From Methylotenera_A sp044222005 (lineage in GTDB: Bacteria > Pseudomonadota > Gammaproteobacteria > Burkholderiales > Methylophilaceae): a stretch of 64,000 bases of DNA. Positions 37,192-44,471 of this stretch are shown here, piece by piece. The position numbers and the translations under genes were made by a program. The DNA lies in NCBI GenBank assembly GCA_044222005.1, contig JBGANY010000011.1, positions 3,676 to 67,675 of the forward strand, read 5' to 3'. Below the pieces are notes generated by a model. It ran no database searches, was not told where the DNA came from, and saw only the letters and a program-made list of their open reading frames with translations. Each line of letters starts with the position of its first letter. The stretch's first letter is position 1.

Positions 37192-37272
37192 ATGGATTTA
37201 AGACGTCGTGCGGCAGAATGCCGCAGGCAGCATGTGCAAAGAATTATCAATAAGTACTTAAGGGGGGACTAA

Positions 37273-38709
37273 ATGCAAGACCTAAATACTCAATCAGCTA
37301 CGTATGACGATGGCGTCGTACGGCAGTTTTCTATCATGGCCACGGTTTGGGGCGTGGTGGGCATGTTGGTGGGCGTGATTATCGCCGCACAACTTGTCTG
37401 GCCGGAACTCAATCTCGGATTGCCATGGACAAGCTTTGGCCGCTTACGGCCGCTACATACCAATGCGGTGATTTTCGCATTTGGTGGATGTGCCTTGTTT
37501 GCCACATCTTATTATGTGGTGCAGCGCACCTGTCAGACCAAGCTGTTTATGCCGAAGCTCGCCTCGTTTACGTTCTGGGGCTGGCAACTGGTGATTCTTG
37601 CTGCTGCCATTTCCTTGCCGTTAGGTTTTACGCAAAGTAAAGAATACGCAGAACTGGAATGGCCAATTGATCTGCTGATTGCCGTGGTGTGGGTGTCTTA
37701 CGCGATTGTGTTCTTCGGTACCATCGCCAAGCGCAAAGTAAAGCACATCTATGTGGCTAACTGGTTCTTCGGTGCGTTTATCCTTACCGTAGCTTTGTTG
37801 CATATCGTTAACAGTGCAGCGATACCGGCAGGTTTCATGAAGTCTTATTCTGCTTATGCAGGCGTGCAGGATGCCATGGTGCAATGGTGGTATGGTCACA
37901 ATGCGGTTGGTTTCTTCCTGACTGCCGGCTTCCTGGGTATGATGTACTACTTTGTGCCGAAGCAAGCAGAGCGTCCTGTGTATTCTTACAGCTTGTCTAT
38001 TGTGCACTTCTGGGCACTGATTTTTACCTATATGTGGGCAGGTCCCCACCACCTGCATTACACCGCATTGCCTGACTGGACGCAATCTTTAGGCATGGTC
38101 TTCTCACTCGTATTATTGGCACCTAGCTGGGGCGGTATGATCAACGGTATAATGACTTTGTCAGGCGCATGGCATAAATTGCGTACAGACCCTATCTTGC
38201 GCTTTCTGATCGTTTCTTTGTCCTTCTACGGTATGAGTACATTTGAAGGCCCGATGATGGCGATTAAAACCGTTAACTCACTTTCACATTACACCGACTG
38301 GACAGTAGGCCACGTACACTCAGGTGCATTGGGCTGGGTAGGCATGGTTTCAATGGGCGCGCTTTACTATATGGTGCCTCGTCTGTTTGGTCAAAAACAA
38401 ATGTACAGCGTCAAAGCAATCGAGCTGCATTTCTGGCTGGCGACTATCGGCATTGTGCTGTATATCGCTGCGCTATGGATTTCTGGCGTGATGGAAGGCT
38501 TAATGTGGCGCTCTATTAACGCTGACGGTACGCTTACCTATACATTCGTAGAAAGCGTTAAAGCAAAACATCCTTACTACATCATTCGTTTGTTAGGCGG
38601 GCTGCTTTATTTAAGTGGCATGACAATTATGTTATGGAATGTCATTAAGACGGCAACCAGCGGCAAGGCTGCAGTTGTTGCTATCCCACCCGTTGCTGCT
38701 CACGTTTAA
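37273..38709 (+). CDS. ccoN: cbb3-type cytochrome c oxidase subunit I
   Basis: Catalytic haem-copper subunit of the high-affinity terminal oxidase (type C), which reduces O2 to water at low oxygen. 478 aa with about 12 membrane helices. Haem and CuB ligand regions are visible: RPLHTNAV (low-spin haem His), WWYGHNAVGFFLTAGF (CuB His plus cross-linked Tyr region), WAGPHHLHYTALPDW (CuB His pair) and GHVHSGALGWVGM (haem His). ATG preceded by a G-rich AGGGGGGA ribosome binding site; under an FNR box. Confidence 0.97.
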   Translation: MQDLNTQSATYDDGVVRQFSIMATVWGVVGMLVGVIIAAQLVWPELNLGLPWTSFGRLRPLHTNAVIFAFGGCALFATSYYVVQRTCQTKLFMPKLASFTFWGWQLVILAAAISLPLGFTQSKEYAELEWPIDLLIAVVWVSYAIVFFGTIAKRKVKHIYVANWFFGAFILTVALLHIVNSAAIPAGFMKSYSAYAGVQDAMVQWWYGHNAVGFFLTAGFLGMMYYFVPKQAERPVYSYSLSIVHFWALIFTYMWAGPHHLHYTALPDWTQSLGMVFSLVLLAPSWGGMINGIMTLSGAWHKLRTDPILRFLIVSLSFYGMSTFEGPMMAIKTVNSLSHYTDWTVGHVHSGALGWVGMVSMGALYYMVPRLFGQKQMYSVKAIELHFWLATIGIVLYIAALWISGVMEGLMWRSINADGTLTYTFVESVKAKHPYYIIRLLGGLLYLSGMTIMLWNVIKTATSGKAAVVAIPPVAAHV

Positions 38710-38720
38710 GGAAAACCATT

Positions 38721-39347
38721 ATGTCAAATCACGATACAAAAAGTGGCTTCAGCCACGAGAAGATTGAAACCAATAACTTTCTGATGATTGTGCTAATTTT
38801 GGTGGTAGTGGCTTTTGGCGGACTGGTGGAGATTGTGCCACTGTTTTTTCAAAAGTCCACAACAGAGCCGATTGCAGGCTTGCAGCCTTACACGCCTGTT
38901 CAGCTTGCTGGACGGGATATTTACCAGCGTGAAGGTTGCTACACCTGTCACTCACAGATGATACGTCCGTTCCGTGCGGAAACCTTGCGTTATGGGCACT
39001 ATTCGGTTGCTGGCGAGTCTGTATATGACCACCCATTCCAATGGGGCAGCAAACGTACCGGCCCTGACCTGGCACGCGTTGGAGGCCGTTACAGCGATGA
39101 TTGGCATCGTATTCACTTGAATAATCCGCGTGATCTTGTGCCTGAATCAATCATGCCAGCGTATCCATGGTTAGAGAAAACATTGGTCGATGCTGATGCT
39201 ATCCCTGCACACATGCGCGCTTTACGTACGGTAGGTGTGCCTTATACAGATGCTCAAATTAAAGGTGCGGCCGAAGAGGTCAAAGGTAAGACCGAGATAG
39301 ATGCGCTGATTGCCTATCTGCAGGTTTTGGGTACTCACCTCAAGTAA
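38721..39347 (+). CDS. ccoO: cbb3-type cytochrome c oxidase subunit II
   Basis: Monohaem cytochrome c subunit that passes electrons to CcoN. 208 aa, one N-terminal membrane anchor (about residues 21-44), haem-binding CYTCH in REGCYTCHSQMIRPF, and a distal Met in PESIMPAYPWL as the likely sixth ligand. Starts 11 nt after the ccoN stop with AAGGAAAACC upstream. Confidence 0.97.
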   Translation: MSNHDTKSGFSHEKIETNNFLMIVLILVVVAFGGLVEIVPLFFQKSTTEPIAGLQPYTPVQLAGRDIYQREGCYTCHSQMIRPFRAETLRYGHYSVAGESVYDHPFQWGSKRTGPDLARVGGRYSDDWHRIHLNNPRDLVPESIMPAYPWLEKTLVDADAIPAHMRALRTVGVPYTDAQIKGAAEEVKGKTEIDALIAYLQVLGTHLK

Positions 39348-39380
39348 CTTGAACATAAGTGCCTAAGGAAGAGGATCAAA

Positions 39381-39524
39381 ATGGATATTAATACGCTCCG
39401 CATATTGGCTACCGTTGCCAGTTTTATAGTGTTCATTGGCATCATTGTGTGGGTCTGGCAGAATCGAAAAAAACCGGACTTTGAAGAAGCGGCGAATCTG
39501 CCTTTTACGGATGACCAAAGTTAA
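39381..39524 (+). CDS. ccoQ: cbb3 oxidase subunit CcoQ
   Basis: 47-residue single-helix protein (hydrophobic residues about 7-26, ending IIVWVWQNRKK) followed by an acidic tail FEEAANLPF, the usual CcoQ layout. Stabilises the CcoP association in other species. ATG at 39381 with GGAAGAGGA upstream; lies between ccoO and ccoP. Confidence 0.92.
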   Translation: MDINTLRILATVASFIVFIGIIVWVWQNRKKPDFEEAANLPFTDDQS

Positions 39525-39545
39525 GAAGATTAAAGGAAAATTAAA

Positions 39546-40448
39546 ATGAGTGACTTTACAAGTAATTTTTGGCCAATGTTTATCATAATCATCGCCGTAG
39601 GTGGTATTTTAGGTTGTGGATTGTTGCTGTGGTATACCAGCAAAATCAAGGTGGCAGGCACCGGCGGGGACAGTACCAGCGGACATGTCTGGGATGAAGA
39701 TCTTGTCGAGATGAATAACCCGCTGCCACGCTGGTGGGTGTGGATGTTTATTCTTACCATTGTTTTTGCGCTTACTTATTTAGCGTTGTATCCGGGTGCA
39801 GGTAGTTATGCAGGTAAGCTGGGCTGGAGTTCGGCTGGTCAATATGAGCAAGAGGTGGCGACTGCGAACAAAGCATTGGAGCCGCTTTATGCCAAATTTG
39901 TTGCGATGAAAACTGAAGATCTGGCGAAGAATCCTGAGGCCGGAGCTATTGGTGAGCGCCTGTTCATGAACAACTGTGCGCAATGCCACGGCTCCGACGC
40001 AAAAGGTAGCCGCGGCTTCCCTAACCTGACAGATAGCGATTGGCTGTATGGCGGTAATCCGGAAAAAATTCACGAAACTATCGCAGGTGGCCGTATCGGT
40101 ATGATGCCGCCAATGGCTGCAGCATTGGGTACAGAAGAAGATGTGAAAAATGTGGCCAACTACGTGCTTAGTCTTTCTGGCAGTTCTCACGATGCAGCGC
40201 GCGCGGGTCTGGGTAAGGAGAAGTTTGCTGTATGTGCAGCCTGTCATGGTGCGGATGGTAAAGGAAACCAGGATATCGGCGCACCTAACTTAAGCGATAA
40301 GATCTGGTTACATGGGGCAGGCGAAGCCGCTATCATTAAGCGTATTCATGAAGGTAAAACTAATCAAATGCCTGCCTGGGAACAAAAATTCACCCCAGCA
40401 CAGCTACAAGTTTTAACGGCTTATGTATGGGGCTTGTCAAACAAATAG
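39546..40448 (+). CDS. ccoP: cbb3-type cytochrome c oxidase subunit III (dihaem)
   Basis: Dihaem cytochrome c that receives electrons from the bc1 complex or soluble cytochrome c. 300 aa with two N-terminal hydrophobic segments (about 9-31 and 59-80), the conserved HVWDEDLVEMNNPLPRWW between them, and two haem-c sites, CAQCH and CAACH, each followed by a Met ligand region (RIGMMPPM and TNQMPAW). AAGGAAAATTAAA precedes the ATG. Confidence 0.97.
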   Translation: MSDFTSNFWPMFIIIIAVGGILGCGLLLWYTSKIKVAGTGGDSTSGHVWDEDLVEMNNPLPRWWVWMFILTIVFALTYLALYPGAGSYAGKLGWSSAGQYEQEVATANKALEPLYAKFVAMKTEDLAKNPEAGAIGERLFMNNCAQCHGSDAKGSRGFPNLTDSDWLYGGNPEKIHETIAGGRIGMMPPMAAALGTEEDVKNVANYVLSLSGSSHDAARAGLGKEKFAVCAACHGADGKGNQDIGAPNLSDKIWLHGAGEAAIIKRIHEGKTNQMPAWEQKFTPAQLQVLTAYVWGLSNK

Positions 40449-40515
40449 CTTCGTTGTGTGGTGTTGTTAGCAAGTAAGTTGAGTAAGTAATTGCTGATTT
40501 AAGAAAGTTGGATGG

Positions 40516-41988
40516 ATGAACGAAGTACCTGCCGCTAAGACAGCGGAAAAAACGGCATCAACAAATGAAGTCGTCATTTCGCTGTACAAGGCACAAGATA
40601 AAGTTTATCCACGCAGTGTTTCGGGGTTCTTTACCAAATGGCGCTGGGTCATCATATGGCTGACCCAGCTTTTTTTTTACGGCATGCCATGGGTACAGTG
40701 GGGTCAACGCCAAGCGCTGCTGTTTGATCTGGAAGCCAGACGTTTTTATATCTTTAATCTGGTCTTGTACCCGCAAGATCTGATCTACCTGACCGCAATT
40801 CTCATTATTTCTGCGCTGTCACTTTTCCTGTTTACTGCAGTCGCGGGGCGCTTATGGTGCGGCTATGCCTGCCCGCAAACCGTTTATACAGAAATATTCC
40901 TCTGGATAGAAAGAAAAATCGAAGGGGATCGCGCTGCCCGTATGAAGCTGGATGCAGCAGCGATGTCAGGTAAAAAGCTCTACAAAAAAGCCTGCAAGCA
41001 ATTTGTGTGGATTCTTTTTGCGTTATGGACAGGCTTTACTTTTGTGGGCTACTTTACGCCTATACGCGAACTAGGCCAAGCGGTTCTAGCCGTTAATTTA
41101 GGCCCTTGGGAAACATTCTGGGTGTTTTTTTATGGCTTTGCTACTTATGGCAATGCAGGTTTTTTGCGTGAGCAAGTCTGCAAGTACATGTGTCCTTATG
41201 CGCGCTTCCAAAGCGCGATGTTTGATGATGACACTTTAATCGTGACCTACGATGAAGCACGTGGCGAACCGCGCGGTGGCAGATCACGCAAGGCCGATAG
41301 CAACAGCCTGCAATTAGGTTCCTGTATCGATTGTAACTTGTGCGTGCAAGTTTGCCCGACCGGGATTGATATCCGCAAAGGTTTGCAATATGAGTGCATC
41401 GGTTGCGGGGCATGCGCCGACGTATGCGACACTGTCATGGACAAAATGGAGTATCCGCGTGGCCTAATCAAATATTCCACACAAAACGCGCTTACACATC
41501 ACTGGACACGCAAGCAGATGCTGCAACGTATTATGCGGCCGCGCGTTCTGGTTTACAGCGCCATTCTTGGCCTGCTGGTGGCAGGATTGTTAATGAGCTT
41601 GTGGTTCAGGGCATCTTTCAGGGTGGATGTGGTTCGCGATCGCGGCGTGATGGCGCGCATGACTGATGATGGAAAATTAGAAAATGTGTATCGCCTGCAG
41701 ATTATGAATGGGACGGAACGTGTCCAGCATTACCGTGTTGCTGCAACAGGTCTTAATGGCTTGGAAATTGAAGCGGAAGATAGGCATGCAGAAGAAAGTA
41801 ATGAAAATGATACGAATTTTGAACATTCAATTACGGTTCAGCCGGCGGAGTCTCGCTGGCTTATCGTTGACTTAAAAATACCAGATGGTTCTGCCGAAAC
41901 TGGCTCCCATAAAATTCAGTTTGAGGTTGAATCGGTTGAATCTAAAGAGATCGTGACTGAAAAATCAGTTTTCTTAGTGCCTAGATAA
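40516..41988 (+). CDS. ccoG: cbb3 oxidase accessory protein CcoG (RdxA/FixG)
   Basis: Membrane iron-sulfur protein thought to reduce copper(II) for cbb3 assembly. 490 aa: several N-terminal helices with GRLWCGYACPQTVYTEIF, a polyferredoxin part with two [4Fe-4S] motifs (CIDCNLCVQVCPTGIDI and CIGCGACADVCDTVMDK), and a C-terminal periplasmic Ig-like domain (about 370-490). Placed directly after ccoNOQP, as in other proteobacteria. Confidence 0.95.
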   Translation: MNEVPAAKTAEKTASTNEVVISLYKAQDKVYPRSVSGFFTKWRWVIIWLTQLFFYGMPWVQWGQRQALLFDLEARRFYIFNLVLYPQDLIYLTAILIISALSLFLFTAVAGRLWCGYACPQTVYTEIFLWIERKIEGDRAARMKLDAAAMSGKKLYKKACKQFVWILFALWTGFTFVGYFTPIRELGQAVLAVNLGPWETFWVFFYGFATYGNAGFLREQVCKYMCPYARFQSAMFDDDTLIVTYDEARGEPRGGRSRKADSNSLQLGSCIDCNLCVQVCPTGIDIRKGLQYECIGCGACADVCDTVMDKMEYPRGLIKYSTQNALTHHWTRKQMLQRIMRPRVLVYSAILGLLVAGLLMSLWFRASFRVDVVRDRGVMARMTDDGKLENVYRLQIMNGTERVQHYRVAATGLNGLEIEAEDRHAEESNENDTNFEHSITVQPAESRWLIVDLKIPDGSAETGSHKIQFEVESVESKEIVTEKSVFLVPR

Positions 41989-42028
41989 GATTAGCCTGAG
42001 CCTAAAAAACTAAATTAAGGATCATTCA

Positions 42029-42286
42029 ATGAACGAAAAAGATACCAAACCCTGGTGGCAATATGGCTATGTTTGGCTTATTATCGCCGGCCCGCTATTA
42101 GTCGTCATCGCCGGTTTTGTTACTTTGTACCTCGCTATAAGTCGACCAGACCCGGTAGTTGATGAGGATTATTACCGCAAAGGTATTGAGATCAATAAAA
42201 CGCTTAATGCCAAGCGTGATAGCCTCGCACCTGCTTTGCAGGCACGCAACCACGCAGCCACCGGAATTAAGCCAACCCAACCCTAA
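42029..42286 (+). CDS. ccoH: FixH/CcoH-family protein
   Basis: 85 aa, one membrane helix (about residues 14-36, LIIAGPLLVVIAGFVTLYLA) and the family signature VVDEDYYRKGIEIN. CcoH/FixH helps assemble cbb3 oxidase; this is the short form lacking the extended periplasmic domain of rhizobial FixH. AAGGATCATTCA precedes the ATG; the ubiM start codon lies 3 nt after its stop. Confidence 0.9.
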   Translation: MNEKDTKPWWQYGYVWLIIAGPLLVVIAGFVTLYLAISRPDPVVDEDYYRKGIEINKTLNAKRDSLAPALQARNHAATGIKPTQP

Positions 42287-42289
42287 GCT

Positions 42290-43402
42290 ATGGCGATGAG
42301 TACTGACATTGCAATCGTAGGCGCAGGACCTGCCGGTCTATGCTTTGCAAGGTCGCTTGCTGAAACTGGTTTACAGATTGTCGTGCTTGAGCGTCAGGCT
42401 GAAGCCGCATTGGCTACTCCAGCCTTTGATGGTCGTGAGATTGCACTTACCCACCACTCAGCAAAGCTCATGCAAGCGCTGGGATTGTGGGAAAGGATAG
42501 ATCCACAAGCAATTTCGCCATTGCGCGATGCACGGGTCTTCAATGGTTCATCCCTTTTCTCGCTAGATATCGGCCATCGCGACACGAAGCAAAGCGAACT
42601 AGGCTACCTAATTTCAAACCATCTCATTCGCAAAGCAGCTTATGAAGCAGTGAAATCATCGTCAGCCATCACACTTAAAACTGAAGCACAAGTAAAAAAC
42701 ATTCAGACTATGGCTGATGGCGTTGAAGTGACGCTTGCAAATGGTGAAACCATTCATGCCAAATTATTAATTGGCGCAGACAGCCGATTATCTGAAACAC
42801 GCCGTGCGTTGGGTATTGCCGCGGTTATGCATGACTTTGGCAAGACAATGATGGTGTGTGTCATGGAGCACTCAGTACCGCATGAACATGCTGCCTGGGA
42901 GTGGTTTGACTACGGGCAAACCTTAGCGCTATTGCCGATGAATGGTATGCGCTCAAATCAAGAGATGGTGGCACGTTTCAAGCACCGGCTTGGCACGATG
43001 CGTCTGGTTTCAACGCGCCATGCATACCCCTTAGTGACAGTATACGCAAAGCGCCTGGTAGGGCAGAGATTTGCTTTAGTGGGTGATGCCGCTGTAGGCA
43101 TGCACCCAGTAACTGCGCATGGGTTTAATTTTGGCTTAAAAGGTATCTCAACCTTATCTGCCGAAATCAAAGCGGCGCTAGTATCTGGTAAAGATATCGC
43201 TTCAAATAGCTTGCTTCTGCGCTATGAGCAAGTGCATCGGCGTGACACACGCCCATTATTTCTTGCTACACATGCTATTGCAAAACTTTACGCAAGCGAC
43301 AGTCCGCCGGCGCGATTGCTGCGTGCAGGCGCTATAAGAATAGGTAGCCGTATCACGCCATTCAAGCGTGCAGTAGCAGGGTTTCTAGCCGACGCACGCT
43401 AA
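42290..43402 (+). CDS. ubiM: UbiM-type flavin hydroxylase of ubiquinone biosynthesis
   Basis: FAD monooxygenase of the UbiH/UbiF/VisC superfamily; 370 aa. N-terminal FAD motif IAIVGAGPAGLCFARSLA and C-terminal GDAAVGMHPVTAHGFNFGL. The segments GREIALTH, SPLRDARVFNG and LGYLISNHLIRKAAYE match what I remember of Neisseria UbiM, which hydroxylates the ubiquinone ring with O2. Compared with that protein, a stretch of about 25 residues seems missing just after LALLPMNG, before the segment that leads into the HAYPLV strand. UbiH, UbiF and UbiI are alternatives, but UbiM fits best. Adjacency to cbb3 genes puts quinone supply next to the oxidase. Confidence 0.78.
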   Translation: MAMSTDIAIVGAGPAGLCFARSLAETGLQIVVLERQAEAALATPAFDGREIALTHHSAKLMQALGLWERIDPQAISPLRDARVFNGSSLFSLDIGHRDTKQSELGYLISNHLIRKAAYEAVKSSSAITLKTEAQVKNIQTMADGVEVTLANGETIHAKLLIGADSRLSETRRALGIAAVMHDFGKTMMVCVMEHSVPHEHAAWEWFDYGQTLALLPMNGMRSNQEMVARFKHRLGTMRLVSTRHAYPLVTVYAKRLVGQRFALVGDAAVGMHPVTAHGFNFGLKGISTLSAEIKAALVSGKDIASNSLLLRYEQVHRRDTRPLFLATHAIAKLYASDSPPARLLRAGAIRIGSRITPFKRAVAGFLADAR

Positions 43403-43469
43403 CACTCTATTATTTGGCTTTTTTTCACCCAAGCTGTAACCGGGTTCTTATCGTGTTACTCTTTACAAT

Positions 43470-44471
43470 ATGATACTGTGGCTAGAACTTCTGCTATGCT
43501 TTGCCGTCATTGGCTACGCGGGTTATTTACTTTCTCGCTATGGCGATATTATCGCCGAGAAGACGGGCATGTCGGCCTCCTGGGTGGGGCTTGTCCTGCT
43601 GGCCACTGCTACTTCTTTGCCAGAATTGGTGACCGGAATTTCCGCTGTCACGGCAGCAGATGCGCCCAATATCGCAGTCGGCAACGCACTGGGCAGCACC
43701 GTATTCAATCTTGCGTTTCTGGTCATACTGGATGCATTGTATCAGCGTGAAACGCTTTATAGCCGAGCAGCTCAGGGGCATATTTTATCTGCGTCATTAG
43801 GGGCGTTGCTGATTGCCTTTGCAGGGTTCAGTTTGCTGCTCGATCATGCAGGCATGAGTCCCGCACTAGGCCACATAGGGCTTTATACGCCATTCTTTGT
43901 GCTGATCTATTTTGTCGCTATGCGTATCGTATACCGTTACGAGAAACGTACATTGAACGCATACACCGAAGCATCCGCAGAGCGCTACCCGGAAACTACC
44001 TTGCGCCAAGCCATCACTCGCTACTCAATGGCTGCAGTGGCTGTGATAGCGGCTGGTTCATGGTTACCTTTTGTTGCTAGAGATATCGCCGAACTGATGG
44101 GCTGGGGGCAAAGCTTCGTCGGCACTTTGCTGGTAGCCGCAGTCACCTCTGCGCCAGAAATCGTGGTCACAATTTCAGCGCTGCGCATCGGCGCGCTGGA
44201 TATGGCGATTGCTAATCTGCTCGGTAGCAACCTGTTTAACATTATTTATCTGGCGGTAGATGACCTGTTTTATACCAAAGGCCCCTTACTTGCCGGTGTA
44301 GATAGCAGTCATGCGCTTACAGCCTTTACTGCCGTCATGATGAGCGCGCTGGCGACGGTTGGTTTTATTTTTCAACCGCAGCGACGTACCGTGTTAAAAC
44401 TCACATGGGTTAGCTTAGGCCTATTCCTGATGTATATCCTGAATACATGGATTCACTATCAACATGGATAA
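43470..44471 (+). CDS. Ca2+/Na+ (CaCA family) antiporter
   Basis: 333 aa inner-membrane exchanger with two inverted CaCA repeats: ATATSLPELVTGISA...GNALGSTVFN (about residues 45-85) and AAVTSAPEIVVTISA...NLLGSNLFN (about 225-265), the paired Glu-containing motifs that bind cations. About ten membrane helices. It overlaps the following P-type ATPase gene by 8 nt, so the two are made together; Ca2+ export is the likely shared purpose. H+ rather than Na+ coupling is possible. Confidence 0.88.
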   Translation: MILWLELLLCFAVIGYAGYLLSRYGDIIAEKTGMSASWVGLVLLATATSLPELVTGISAVTAADAPNIAVGNALGSTVFNLAFLVILDALYQRETLYSRAAQGHILSASLGALLIAFAGFSLLLDHAGMSPALGHIGLYTPFFVLIYFVAMRIVYRYEKRTLNAYTEASAERYPETTLRQAITRYSMAAVAVIAAGSWLPFVARDIAELMGWGQSFVGTLLVAAVTSAPEIVVTISALRIGALDMAIANLLGSNLFNIIYLAVDDLFYTKGPLLAGVDSSHALTAFTAVMMSALATVGFIFQPQRRTVLKLTWVSLGLFLMYILNTWIHYQHG

